A stretch of 25,735 bases of DNA from Candidatus Krumholzibacteriia bacterium (GCA_014859985.1 JACZKN010000151.1:1-25735); one strand, 5' to 3'; positions 13,772-21,627 are shown, counted from the first letter of the stretch. Translations and numbers: made by a program. The notes: generated by a model not told the origin, from the letters alone.

Positions 13772-14857
13772 ATGGCCGAGCGACGGAAGCATCCTGCACC
13801 GACCGGGGCCTGGCTTTGCCGTCGGGGCGCGATGGCGAGGGTCGTCCTCCTGGTCCCGGTGCTGGCGGGGGTCCTGTCCGGATGCCTCCAGTATGACGAG
13901 CGGATCAGGGTCGCCGCCGACGGCGCCGTCGATCTGGAGGTCATGATCACAGGGCCCGTCGCCAGCTACGGACCGGCGGCCGGGGTGCCCGGGGCCCCGG
14001 GTTGGCTGGTGGAAGTGCTGTCTGTCGACAATACAGGCAAGGACCAGCCGGAGCGGCATTTGCGGTGCCGGCGCGCTGTCGCCCCGGGCGACGCCCTGCC
14101 GTCGGGTTATGTCGACCCCGCCGCCGCGGAGGGGGCGGCGCACCTGCGTTTTCCCACGGGCCTGCGGACCTGGACCACTGGCGGCCGCACCTTCTACGAA
14201 TTCCGGCGCACCTACGAGGCCCGGCGCTTCCGTCGCTTTGCCAACGCTCCCTTGACCCCCGACCAGAAGCAACTGGAGGAGAGGATCCTCGAGGTCGGCA
14301 TCTTCGCCGTCGGGGCGGCGGATCGGGAGGCCTACCTCGGGGTGCTGCGGCAGCAACTCGAGGAGGACATGGCCACCCGGGTGACCGAGGCCGCCGGAGC
14401 ACTGGCCGCCGACGGTGTGCTGCCGGTCGCGGCCATCGACGGGCTGTGCGCCGCCGGTCGGGGCTTCACCGCCCGGACCGTTCCGGTCGAGCGTCTGCTC
14501 GAAATGCTCGAGATGGACGACGACTCCATGGCCAGGGCGCTCGCCGACTACAACATCGGACTGCGGGACGCCCTCGCCGCCGCGGCCGAGGGCCTGGCGG
14601 CGGGGGCGGGCCCCCGGCTGCGGGCGGAGCTGGCCGCGCTCGACCGCGCCTGGGACATCACGCTGCACCTGGGCAACGACAGCTTCAAGGTCCAGCTGGA
14701 CCTGCCCGGCCGCGTGATCCGCACCAACGGGCTGAGCCGTCCGGACCAGCCGGGGCAAGTGACCTGGGAGTTCAATGGCAAGGATCTCCAGGATCGCGAC
14801 CTGCCGTTGCAGGCCGTTTCGGTGGTGGAAGCCCCGGGTCACAGGGGCACCCCATGA
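13772..14857 (+). CDS. Lipoprotein of the ECF-sigma operon, function unknown
   Basis: This is a 361-residue predicted lipoprotein. A hydrophobic stretch VVLLVPVLAGVLSGC gives a lipobox with Cys38. The mature part opens with LQYDERIRVAADGAVDLEV, a beta-hairpin-like beginning seen in several lipoproteins of the pattern GC...(hydrophobic strand)..DG. A helical Glu/Arg/Ala-rich middle follows, and a C-terminal beta region (LHLGNDSFKVQLDLPG, VTWEFNGKDL). The ATG at 13772 has GGGAAGAG upstream; ATG 13832 is an alternative that gives a more standard short signal. It overlaps the sigma-factor start by 4 bp (ATGA), so it is co-translated with it and could be its envelope sensor or effector (inference). 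Confidence 0.72.
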   Translation: MAERRKHPAPTGAWLCRRGAMARVVLLVPVLAGVLSGCLQYDERIRVAADGAVDLEVMITGPVASYGPAAGVPGAPGWLVEVLSVDNTGKDQPERHLRCRRAVAPGDALPSGYVDPAAAEGAAHLRFPTGLRTWTTGGRTFYEFRRTYEARRFRRFANAPLTPDQKQLEERILEVGIFAVGAADREAYLGVLRQQLEEDMATRVTEAAGALAADGVLPVAAIDGLCAAGRGFTARTVPVERLLEMLEMDDDSMARALADYNIGLRDALAAAAEGLAAGAGPRLRAELAALDRAWDITLHLGNDSFKVQLDLPGRVIRTNGLSRPDQPGQVTWEFNGKDLQDRDLPLQAVSVVEAPGHRGTP

Positions 14858-15357
14858 ACGCCGTCCTGCCCGCCGACAGCCTGCTCGATCTGACGCGGAC
14901 AGCCTTCAACTCGGCCTTGCGCATCCTGGGCGACCGCGACGAGGCCCTGGACATCGCCCAGGACGTGGTGGTGAACGTTCACGGCCGCCTGACGGCCCAG
15001 GCGGAGCCGGTCCAGCTGCGGGCCTACGCGGCTCGGGCCGCGGTCAACCGGGCGTTGAATCTGAAACGGGACAGCGCCCGGCGGCTCGACAAGCTGGCCG
15101 CCATCCGACCCGAAGCCGCGAGGGGCAACACCGAGGGGAGGGCCGAACACGCCCAGCGCCGGGCCGTCCTGGATGCCGCCCTCGCCGCCCTGGCCGAACG
15201 CCAGGGCGAGGCGCTGACCCTGCGCTTCCTCGGGGAGCTTTCGATTGCCGAGATCGCGGCCGCTATGGGGATCTCCGAGGGTGCGGTCAAGACCCACCTG
15301 GTGCGCGGGCTGTTGAACCTGAAGAAGAACCTGGAAGAATTGGAAGGAGTCCTGTGA
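14854..15357 (+). CDS. ECF-family RNA polymerase sigma factor
   Basis: This 167-residue group IV sigma factor has only regions 2 and 4. Region 2 spans about residues 10-55 (LTRTAFNSALRILGD, EALDIAQDVVVNV). Region 4 is near the end: LAERQGEALTLRFLGELSIAEI, then a helix-turn-helix AAAMGISEGAVKTHLVRG. The region-2 signature is degenerate relative to typical RpoE, for example DIAQDVVVNVHGRL in place of a DLxQExF form. Both flanking genes overlap it (ATGA upstream, TGATG downstream). The next gene is a zinc-finger anti-sigma factor, giving a standard envelope-stress pair. Likely targets are its own operon and perhaps the lipoprotein cluster downstream (inference). Confidence 0.9.
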   Translation: MNAVLPADSLLDLTRTAFNSALRILGDRDEALDIAQDVVVNVHGRLTAQAEPVQLRAYAARAAVNRALNLKRDSARRLDKLAAIRPEAARGNTEGRAEHAQRRAVLDAALAALAERQGEALTLRFLGELSIAEIAAAMGISEGAVKTHLVRGLLNLKKNLEELEGVL

Positions 15358-15827
15358 TGTCCGGATGCGTGGAGTACATCGACAGGCTGGCCCTGCTCGT
15401 GCTGGGCGAACTGCCGTCCGCGGATGCGGACAAGGTCGCGGTGCACCTGACGGCCTGCGCCGGCTGCCGCCGGGAAAGGGACATTCTCGCGGCAACCTTG
15501 GCGCTGCTCACGGCGCCCTTGGAAACCCCCCTCGACGAGCCGGAGCAGCTCAGGATCAGCAACGCGTACTACCGCCGCGTCGCCGCCCGGCGTCCCGGTC
15601 GCGTCTGGGACGCACCGTGGCTGCGAATCGCGGCGGCCTGCGGGCTGGTGGTCGTCGGCATCGGGCTGGGTACACGGCTGGCGCCGTCGCCGGAGCCTGC
15701 GGTCCCTGTGCCGGATCTGGCGGTCGCCCCCGCGGTCCTGACCTCCGACGAGTTCGCGAGCCGACGCCTGACTCCCGAAGGGTTCCGGGTCATCGCGCGC
15801 GGCCGACAGGCCGCCGGCGGCCACTAG
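15357..15827 (+). CDS. Zinc-finger anti-sigma factor, single-pass membrane protein
   Basis: This is a 156-residue protein. The N-terminal domain has C4 plus H30-x3-C34-x2-C37 (HLTACAGC), the ZAS zinc-binding pattern that holds ECF sigma factors inactive. One membrane helix follows at about residues 88-108 (LRIAAACGLVVVGIGLG), with a Pro/Ala-rich periplasmic tail of about 45 residues. Proteolysis of the periplasmic part or a redox change at the zinc site would release the sigma factor; that is family knowledge. The start overlaps the sigma stop by one base (TGATG), with AAGGAG 7 bases upstream. Confidence 0.85.
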   Translation: MSGCVEYIDRLALLVLGELPSADADKVAVHLTACAGCRRERDILAATLALLTAPLETPLDEPEQLRISNAYYRRVAARRPGRVWDAPWLRIAAACGLVVVGIGLGTRLAPSPEPAVPVPDLAVAPAVLTSDEFASRRLTPEGFRVIARGRQAAGGH

Positions 15828-15857
15828 CCAGACGAATCCATTGCAGAAAGGGCAGAT

Positions 15858-16331
15858 ATGGCGACGAAAACAGGACAGAAATCGTTGTGGTTTATGACCC
15901 TGACGGCTTTCCTGGTGACGACCACCGGCTGCGGCGGCACCCACCTCAGGCCCATCGACGAGGAATTGGCCCGGGACGGCACGGGGCTGCGCAAGGACTC
16001 CGGCCAACGCATCGACGGCTATGTCCTGAGCGGCGGGGTCGTCCACGAATACGATGGCCGCGTGCGGTTGGCCGGATCCGACAGCCTGGCTTTCTGGACC
16101 GAGGAGGCCAGCGGGGAGACGAACCTGTCCGGAAGCCGGACCCGGGTGAAGGTGCCCGGACCCGTGGTTCCCGTGACTGCGGTCGAGGCGCTGAACGTGG
16201 CGGGGTCTGCCAGCCCGTTCCTGTTCGTGGGAATCGGCCTGGTCGTGCTCGCCGGCGTGACGTATGCCATCGCCGCCAGCACCGTGGACCTCGGGACGAC
16301 GTCGGGCGGCACTTGGAGCCTGACCAAGTAG
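15858..16331 (+). CDS. Small lipoprotein, paralogue 1 of 3 (GTGLR-GQ-I-GY family)
   Basis: This is a 157-residue predicted lipoprotein; Cys25 lies in VTTTGC, a slightly atypical lipobox. Residues 41-55 (GTGLRKDSGQRIDGY) and about 64-80 (EYDGRVRLAGSDSLAFW) are shared with the proteins at 16779-17210 and 17906-18394. A C-terminal hydrophobic helix (FLFVGIGLVVLAGVTYAIAA) may insert in a membrane. The middle looks like a small five-strand beta domain with a DSL turn. The function is not recognised. It starts 30 bp after the anti-sigma gene with AAAGGG upstream and could be part of that operon or regulon. Confidence 0.7.
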   Translation: MATKTGQKSLWFMTLTAFLVTTTGCGGTHLRPIDEELARDGTGLRKDSGQRIDGYVLSGGVVHEYDGRVRLAGSDSLAFWTEEASGETNLSGSRTRVKVPGPVVPVTAVEALNVAGSASPFLFVGIGLVVLAGVTYAIAASTVDLGTTSGGTWSLTK

Positions 16332-16365
16332 ACGCGGCCATCACACCCATGAAGGCGAGCCGATC

Positions 16366-16737
16366 ATGACCATCCTTAAAGCGATCCTCGGTGTCACCGC
16401 AGCCATCCTGCTGTCGGCGGCCTGCAACGACAGCGACGGGCCAGCCAAGCCGGCCCGGGGCATCACCACCATCGACGACCTGCTGGTCCGCGCCTGCGAG
16501 CTGGCCGGGGACTGCGGCACCTCGACCGACGCCCAGATCGCGCAATGCCCCGCGAACCTGCTGCTGGAACTGGATGCCGGCGATCTCGCCGAACTGGACG
16601 GGTTCCTCGCCCTCAGCAAGAGCACCCAGGACTCGATCCTGGCCTGTTTTGCCGACGCGGTCTGCGGGCGCTTCGGGGGCTCGGTCCTGAATATGAGCGA
16701 CAGCGACCTGATGGACCCGTTGCGGGGGTGCCCTTAG
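16366..16737 (+). CDS. Small cysteine-rich lipoprotein, function unknown
   Basis: This is a 123-residue predicted lipoprotein. The signal peptide MTILKAILGVTAAILLSAAC ends in the lipobox cysteine at residue 20. The mature chain is acidic and helical and contains at least six further cysteines (ACELAGDC, QC, ILACFADAVC, RGC), probably forming disulfides in the periplasm. It is unlike the flanking paralogous lipoproteins. GGCGAGC upstream supports the ATG at 16366. No family is recognised. Confidence 0.62.
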   Translation: MTILKAILGVTAAILLSAACNDSDGPAKPARGITTIDDLLVRACELAGDCGTSTDAQIAQCPANLLLELDAGDLAELDGFLALSKSTQDSILACFADAVCGRFGGSVLNMSDSDLMDPLRGCP

Positions 16738-16778
16738 GGCCTGCCGGGACGGTCGGCACCGGCATGAGAGGGAGAGAC

Positions 16779-17210
16779 ATGAATACAGGACCACGAACAT
16801 TCCGTCTGCTGGCGCTGACGACCATCCTCGTCCTGACCGGCGGCTGCGCCCAGTCCACGCTAGTGATGGTCGCGGACGAGTTCGCGCGCGAAGACACGGA
16901 TATCCGCCGGAAATCGGGGCAGCGCATCGACGGATACCAACTGCACGGCGACGACGAGGTGGTCTTCGAAGGCAGGGCCAGAACCGTGGGGCAGGACAGC
17001 CTGGTCCTATTGAGCGGCAAGTCCGCCAGGCGGGTCTTTTTCGCCGCCGCGGTCGAGGCTCTGGATGTCGTCATCGCTGACGAGTGCGCGACCGCGTTGC
17101 TGGTGCTCGGCGTCGTGGTTGGCCTCCTGGGTCTCCTCTCGGCCATGGCTGTGAGTATGGGCTCAGCCGGGTCCGTGTATGCGGCCAGCAAACTCGTCCC
17201 GATTCAATGA
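16779..17210 (+). CDS. Small lipoprotein, paralogue 2 of 3 (GTGLR-GQ-I-GY family)
   Basis: This is a 143-residue predicted lipoprotein (lipobox LTGGC, Cys23). DIRRKSGQRIDGY (residues 41-53) and FEGRARTVGQDSLVLL (about 63-78) align with paralogues 1 and 3. The GTG of the motif is replaced by DTD, so this copy is the more diverged. A C-terminal hydrophobic helix follows (ALLVLGVVVGLLGLLSAMAV). GGGAGAG places the start at ATG 16779 rather than 16764. Function unknown. Confidence 0.66.
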   Translation: MNTGPRTFRLLALTTILVLTGGCAQSTLVMVADEFAREDTDIRRKSGQRIDGYQLHGDDEVVFEGRARTVGQDSLVLLSGKSARRVFFAAAVEALDVVIADECATALLVLGVVVGLLGLLSAMAVSMGSAGSVYAASKLVPIQ

Positions 17211-17268
17211 TCGCACGGGGCCCCTGTTCGCAGATTTAGCGTTAGGCGGAAATTTCGAAGGAGCCGAC

Positions 17269-17832
17269 ATGTCAAAGGCGGCAGATTTTTCTACGATTCT
17301 GTTCACTTTTCTCGTCATTGTTGCAGCAGGTGGGATGGCTTGTGCCGGTGAATTGCCGGAAGTCCAGCCGGGCTTGCGGGTCCGCGCCACGATCGTCGAC
17401 CGTTCATCCGATGTCTTTCGCACCCGACATATTGCCGGCATTTTCGCCGAAGCAACCGACTCGGCAATCGTCTTCCAGACAGCAGTAAACGAACCCGTAT
17501 TGGTGGTTGCGCGAGAGGACGTACTCAAACTCGAGGAGAGTGCTCCTCCATTTGGCGGGGCCAAAGGGGCTTTGATCGGATTCGGTGTTGGCGCAGGCAT
17601 TGGGGCACTCGTCGGCTTTGCGTCCGGTGACGACCCGCCGGGCATGCTGTCGATCAAGGCCGAGAGCAAGGCCGGGGCAATGGCGGTGCTCCTGGGAACC
17701 GTCGGGGCGCTCATCGGGCTGGCGGCAGGCCACCGGGAGCGTTGGCAAGCGGTGGAGGTCGCCGGTTTGACCCTGGAACTCGAGATCCCCGCTGGTCAGT
17801 ACTGCGGTCTTGTGGCCGGACTGCGATTCTGA
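17269..17832 (+). CDS. Exported small-beta-domain plus glycine-zipper protein
   Basis: This is a 187-residue exported protein. A signal peptide ends near ACAG (residue about 26) and is followed by a short beta domain (PGLRVRATIVD, IAGIFAEATDSAIVF, VVAREDVLKLE). A long glycine-zipper segment comes next (GALIGFGVGAGIGALVGFASG), then a second hydrophobic stretch (AVLLGTVGALIGLAAG). Proteins of this layout are common in Gemmatimonadota and related phyla; their function is unclear, probably envelope-associated. The DS turn and following helix recall the three neighbouring lipoproteins, so it may be a distant member. GAAGGAG upstream supports the ATG at 17269. The first 300 bases are AT-richer than the rest of the window. 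Confidence 0.65.
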   Translation: MSKAADFSTILFTFLVIVAAGGMACAGELPEVQPGLRVRATIVDRSSDVFRTRHIAGIFAEATDSAIVFQTAVNEPVLVVAREDVLKLEESAPPFGGAKGALIGFGVGAGIGALVGFASGDDPPGMLSIKAESKAGAMAVLLGTVGALIGLAAGHRERWQAVEVAGLTLELEIPAGQYCGLVAGLRF

Positions 17833-17905
17833 GCCGTGGGATTATCCGCAGGACCGCTTTTGAAGCGCCTTCAGGTCAAGCCAACGTCCAGGAAGCGAGG
17901 CACCC

Positions 17906-18394
17906 TTGTCCAGAACGAAAGCGACAGTCCACAGCCGCTCAGCCTACCGCCAGGCCTTGCGGGCGTTGACGCTGACGGCCCTCCTCGCCGTGGTCGGCGG
18001 CTGCGCCGTCACCTCCGTGCGGACGGTTGACGCCGAGCTCGCTCGCCAGGGCACGGGCTTGCGCCAGGAAGCCGGCCAAACCATCGAAGGCTACCGGCTG
18101 CAGGACGCCACCGAGCACGAATTCAAGGGGCGGGTCCGGCTCGCGGGCACCGACAGCCTGGCGTTCTGGAGCGATCAGCCGGCGGACGGGGAGGACGAAT
18201 TCGCCGTCGGCGGCCAGCAGCGCGTGGCCGGTCCGGTGCTCCTGCTGACGACCGTCGCAGCCCTCAGGGTGGTTGAAATCGAATACACCCGCGCCGTGCT
18301 GGGCGCCGCGGCCGGGGTGGCGCTCGTGGCCTGGATGATCAACGACTGGAATGACTCCTGGGACTGGAACACCGCCAAGAACGGCGGCAACTAG
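17906..18394 (+). CDS. Small lipoprotein, paralogue 3 of 3 (GTGLR-GQ-I-GY family)
   Basis: This is a 162-residue predicted lipoprotein (lipobox VVGGC, Cys33). GTGLRQEAGQTIEGYRL (about residues 49-65) and HEFKGRVRLAGTDSLAFW (about 71-88) are closest to paralogue 1. The C-terminus has a hydrophobic segment (AVLGAAAGVALVAWMI) and a Trp/Asn-rich tail. The TTG start at 17906 has GCGAGG upstream; no ATG or GTG with a better site is seen in frame. Function unknown, presumably the same as paralogue 1. It is followed by 91 bases with no gene before the convergent hypE. Confidence 0.62.
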   Translation: MSRTKATVHSRSAYRQALRALTLTALLAVVGGCAVTSVRTVDAELARQGTGLRQEAGQTIEGYRLQDATEHEFKGRVRLAGTDSLAFWSDQPADGEDEFAVGGQQRVAGPVLLLTTVAALRVVEIEYTRAVLGAAAGVALVAWMINDWNDSWDWNTAKNGGN

Positions 18395-18485
18395 CCCGCG
18401 AAGACGGATGTCCGGACACGCGGCTGGAGGGGCGCGCTGATCCTCCTGGTGGCGGCAGGGGTCGCCTACGCGAGCATCTGACCCG

Positions 18486-19544
18486 TCAGCAGATCCGCGG
18501 CAGCTGTTCGCCCACCGGCATGTCGACGATGCGCCGCGCCCCCAGCCCGGTGATCATCGTCACGCGGCTGGCGTGCTCGTCGGTCACCTTCCCGATCACC
18601 ACTGCGCCGCGGCCGTGCTCATGGCCGCGCATGGCCGCCACCACGGCCTCGGCCGCGTCTGCCGGCACCACGGCGACCAGCTTGCCCTCGTTGGCCACGT
18701 ACAGCGGATCGATGCCCAGGATCTCGCAGGCCCCGCGCACGTCCGGGCGCACCGGCAGGGAGGCCTCCTCCAGCACGATGCCGACGCCGCCGGCGCAGGC
18801 GAACTCGTTCAGGGTGGTGGCCACCCCGCCGCGGGTGGGGTCGCGCAGGGCGCGCACGCCGGGGCAGACGTCCAGGATCAGGCGCACCAGCCCGTTCAGC
18901 GCCGCGGTGTCGCTGCGCACCGTCGAGCTGAAGCCCAGGCCCTCGCGGGCGGTCATCACCGCCATGCCGTGGTCGGCCAGGGTGCCCGAGAGGACGACCG
19001 CATCGCCGGGCCGGATCAGGCCGGCGCCCAGCTCGACGCCGGCGGGCACCACGCCCAGGCCCGAGGTGTTGATGAAGATCCGGTCGCAGGCGCCGCGCCC
19101 CACCACCTTGGTGTCGCCGGTGACGACGCGCACGCCGGCCCGTTTCGCCGCCGCCTCCATGGAGCAGAGGATCCGGTGGAAGTCGGCCAGCGGCAGGCCC
19201 TCCTCCAGCACGAAGCCAACCGAGAGGGCCACCGGCCCGGCCCCGCACATGGCCACGTCGTTGACCGTGCCGTTGATCGCGAGCTCGCCGATGTCCCCGC
19301 CGGGAAAGAAGATGGGGCTGACCACGAAGGTGTCCGTGGAGAAGGCCAGGCGCCCCGGCGGCAGGTCCAGCACCGCCTGGTCCTCCAGGCGGTCCAGCTC
19401 GGGGCTGGTGAAGCGCGGCAGGATCAGGCGACCGATCAGGTCGGCCGAGAGGCGCCCGCCGGCGCCGTGGGCCAGCTGCACCGTGTCGTGGTCGAGGATG
19501 GGCATGGGGCAGGTCCGGTTCCGGAAGTCGGGCCGCCCGCTCAC
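18486..19544 (-). CDS. hypE: Hydrogenase maturation protein HypE
   Basis: This 352-residue enzyme is of the PurM/ThiL-like ATP-binding fold. It dehydrates the carbamoyl group passed from HypF to its C-terminal cysteine, making the cyanide ligand of the [NiFe] site. LAHGAGGRL near the N-terminus, FSTDTFVVSP, NDVAMCGA, VTGDTKVV and RDPTRGGVA are family signatures. The chain ends in the essential PRIC, so the catalytic cysteine is present. The GTG at 19544 is preferred over ATG 19505: it overlaps the hypD stop (GTGA), has GGGGGA 7 bp upstream, and restores the N-terminal CP-x-P segment seen in many HypE proteins. Confidence 0.95.
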   Translation of the reverse strand: MSGRPDFRNRTCPMPILDHDTVQLAHGAGGRLSADLIGRLILPRFTSPELDRLEDQAVLDLPPGRLAFSTDTFVVSPIFFPGGDIGELAINGTVNDVAMCGAGPVALSVGFVLEEGLPLADFHRILCSMEAAAKRAGVRVVTGDTKVVGRGACDRIFINTSGLGVVPAGVELGAGLIRPGDAVVLSGTLADHGMAVMTAREGLGFSSTVRSDTAALNGLVRLILDVCPGVRALRDPTRGGVATTLNEFACAGGVGIVLEEASLPVRPDVRGACEILGIDPLYVANEGKLVAVVPADAAEAVVAAMRGHEHGRGAVVIGKVTDEHASRVTMITGLGARRIVDMPVGEQLPRIC

Positions 19545-20635
19545 AGCTCGATCCCCCGGGCGTACCTGTGGTAGGCCGCGCAGGCGCCCTCGCTGGAGAC
19601 CATGGTGGCGCCCAGGGGATGCAGGGGCGTGCACGCGGTGCCGAAGGCCGGGCACTGGTCGGGTTTCTTCAGGCCCTGCAGGATCAGGCCGCTGATGCAG
19701 ACGGCCGGCTCCTCGGTGACGATGTCCCCGACGTCGAACTTCCGCTCGGCGTCGTGCGCGGCGAACTCCGGGCGCAGGCCCAGCCCGCTGCGGGGAATCA
19801 GGCCGATGCCCCGCCATTTGCGGTCGCAAACCGCGAAGACCTCGTCGATGGCCGCCCGCGCGGCCGGGTTGCCCTCGCGCCGCACCGCGCGCCGGTACTG
19901 GTTCACCACGGCGGGCCGGCCCGCCTCCAGCAGCTCGACCACCGTGGCCAGGCCCTCGAGGATGTCCACCGGCTCGAAGCCCGTCGGCACGATCGGCACG
20001 CCATGCTTCGCCGCGATGGGCTCGTACTCCCGCCAGCCCATGACCGCGCACACGTGCCCCGCGGCCAGGAATCCCTGCACGCGGTTGCCGGGCGAGCCGA
20101 GGATCGCCTCCATGGCCGGCGGCACCAGCACGTGGCTGACGATCTCGCTGAAATTGGTCAGGCCCTCGGCGGCGGCCTGCTTGACCGCCATGGCGTTGCC
20201 CGGGGCGGTGGTCTCGAAGCCCACGGCGAGGAACACCACCTCGCGGTCGGGATGCTCGCGGGCCAGCTTCAGCGCCTCCAGGGGCGAGGCCACCATGCGC
20301 ACGTCGCCCCCGCGGCTCTTGACCCGCAGGAGGTCGTCGCGGGAGCCGGGGACCCGCAGCATGTCGCCGAAGGAGGCGAGGATCACCTCGGGCCGCGCGG
20401 CGATCGCCAGGGCGCGGTCGATGGTCTCCAGCGGCGTGACGCAGACCGGGCAACCGGGGCCGTGCACGAGCGTGAGCCCCGGCGGCAGCAGCTGGTCGAT
20501 GCCGTGGCGCATGATCGCGTGGGTCTGGCCGCCGCAGACCTCCATGACGGTCCAGGGCCGGGTGACCGTCGCGGCGATGCGGTCCAGCAGCGCCCGGGCC
20601 AGCCGGGGGTCGCGGTACTCCTCGAGGTGCTTCAC
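19541..20635 (-). CDS. hypD: Hydrogenase maturation factor HypD
   Basis: This is a 364-residue [4Fe-4S] protein that, with HypC, forms the scaffold on which the Fe(CN)2CO group is assembled. Conserved signatures are all present: MEVCGGQTHAI, HGPGCPVCVTP, GFETTAPG, and the C-terminal cysteines in CISGLILQGLKKPDQC, FGTACTPLHPLG and SSEGAC. The start is GTG at 20635 with AAGGATGAGG upstream. It is the first gene of a hypD-hypE pair joined by a 4-bp overlap. The partner hypC is not adjacent and not seen in the window. Confidence 0.95.
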   Translation of the reverse strand: MKHLEEYRDPRLARALLDRIAATVTRPWTVMEVCGGQTHAIMRHGIDQLLPPGLTLVHGPGCPVCVTPLETIDRALAIAARPEVILASFGDMLRVPGSRDDLLRVKSRGGDVRMVASPLEALKLAREHPDREVVFLAVGFETTAPGNAMAVKQAAAEGLTNFSEIVSHVLVPPAMEAILGSPGNRVQGFLAAGHVCAVMGWREYEPIAAKHGVPIVPTGFEPVDILEGLATVVELLEAGRPAVVNQYRRAVRREGNPAARAAIDEVFAVCDRKWRGIGLIPRSGLGLRPEFAAHDAERKFDVGDIVTEEPAVCISGLILQGLKKPDQCPAFGTACTPLHPLGATMVSSEGACAAYHRYARGIEL

Positions 20636-20683
20636 GGCCTCATCCTTCCGGGGGCGGTTCGCTCCTCAAGAATGGCGCGGCGG

Positions 20684-20713
20684 TTGCCCAAAGTCCACAT
20701 TTCGGGATATCAT
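20684..20713 (+). promoter_or_regulatory. Candidate sigma-70 promoter for the FlgD-domain lipoprotein
   Basis: TTGCCC (20684-20689) and TATCAT (20708-20713) are separated by 18 bp, 32 bases before the ATG at 20746. AACGGAGGGGG follows as a strong ribosome site. It lies in the divergent region with hypD, whose own promoter is not clear. Confidence 0.5.
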
Positions 20714-20745
20714 GAACATCGGCGATCATAACGGAGGGGGAGCCC

Positions 20746-21570
20746 ATGCGTGTGTTCGTGATCTGCCTCGCCGCTGCCGGTCTCGCGCTGGCGGGCGGCT
20801 GCCAGGACGACAGTACCGGTCCGGATGACCGCTTCGTCCTGACCGTGCGCGCCGTCGACCACGAGGGCCTGCCGGTGCCCGATCTCGAGCTGCAGGTCAT
20901 GATGGACTCGTCCTGGTACCAGGACGGACGAGCGGCGGCCAAGGCCCGCACGGAGATCCGCTGGGATCAGCCGGTGGCCGCCCCGGTCACCGTGACGGTC
21001 CTGGACGTGGCGGGCGGCCTGGTGCGCACCCTCTTCGCGGACACGGTGGAGGCCGGGCGCCATGGCTTGATATGGAACGGAGAGGACGAGTCCGGGGTCC
21101 ACCAGGCCTCGGGCCTCTACTACGCGCGCCTGGTGGCCCGCGACGCGAGCGGGGCGGTGGTCCACGACCAAAGCCAGCCCATGTACATGGGACTCATGGA
21201 CTTCCGGCGGATGACGGCGGGTGTCACCGACGCGGGGGGCGAGATCGTCCTGACGGACAAGCGGTTGTTTCCGCTCCTGTACGGCCAGGTGGAGATGGAC
21301 GCCGTGGATGAAACCGGCCAGGTGATGGGGCCTTTCCCCCTCGTCCACCTGATGCGGTTCTACCTGCGCGATCCCCGCTACGACCACGTCGAGCGCTTCG
21401 ACCACGAGGTGCTGCACTCGGGGCAGGCGCTGGTGCTGGACTGGATGGGGGTGGATGCGCCGGCGGCGGCCGGGCCGACGTTCGCGGCGGCGCTGACCGA
21501 CACCACGAATCCGGAACCGCCCGGCGACGGGTACCGGCTCTATCCGCCGTATCCGAACCCGTTCAACTGA
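20746..21570 (+). CDS. Lipoprotein with internal FlgD-like Ig domain and terminal PNPFN motif
   Basis: This is a 274-residue predicted lipoprotein (lipobox LAGGC, Cys19). Residues about 80-132 read as a FlgD-like Ig domain (VTVTVLDVAGGLVRTL, then GLIWNGEDESG and ASGLYYARLVA). That module normally sits at the C-terminus of secreted FCB-group proteins, just after a YPNPFNP motif. Here the order is reversed: the domain is internal and the protein stops exactly after YPNPFN. It may have lost a second C-terminal copy. The middle (DKRLFPLLYGQVEMDAVD, FYLRDPRYDHVERFDHEV) is not recognised. It diverges from hypD and no hydrogenase role is evident. Confidence 0.75.
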   Translation: MRVFVICLAAAGLALAGGCQDDSTGPDDRFVLTVRAVDHEGLPVPDLELQVMMDSSWYQDGRAAAKARTEIRWDQPVAAPVTVTVLDVAGGLVRTLFADTVEAGRHGLIWNGEDESGVHQASGLYYARLVARDASGAVVHDQSQPMYMGLMDFRRMTAGVTDAGGEIVLTDKRLFPLLYGQVEMDAVDETGQVMGPFPLVHLMRFYLRDPRYDHVERFDHEVLHSGQALVLDWMGVDAPAAAGPTFAAALTDTTNPEPPGDGYRLYPPYPNPFN

Positions 21571-21627
21571 GGGCGGCGCGCGGGTCGGCAAGGGGCATGG
21601 CTCCGGCGCCGGGCAACCGGGGCCGTC

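Noticed and set aside
17862..17880. GAAG-CGC-CTTC mini hairpin before the third lipoprotein
   Set aside because: Four-bp arms are too short to support a regulatory call.
18520..20828. Several plus-strand open frames of 330-410 codons opposite hypE and hypD
   Set aside because: All are shadows of the strongly identified minus-strand hyp genes.
21603..21612. CCGGCGCCGG palindrome between convergent genes as a terminator
   Set aside because: It has no loop-sized spacer and no T-run; short GC palindromes are frequent in this sequence.
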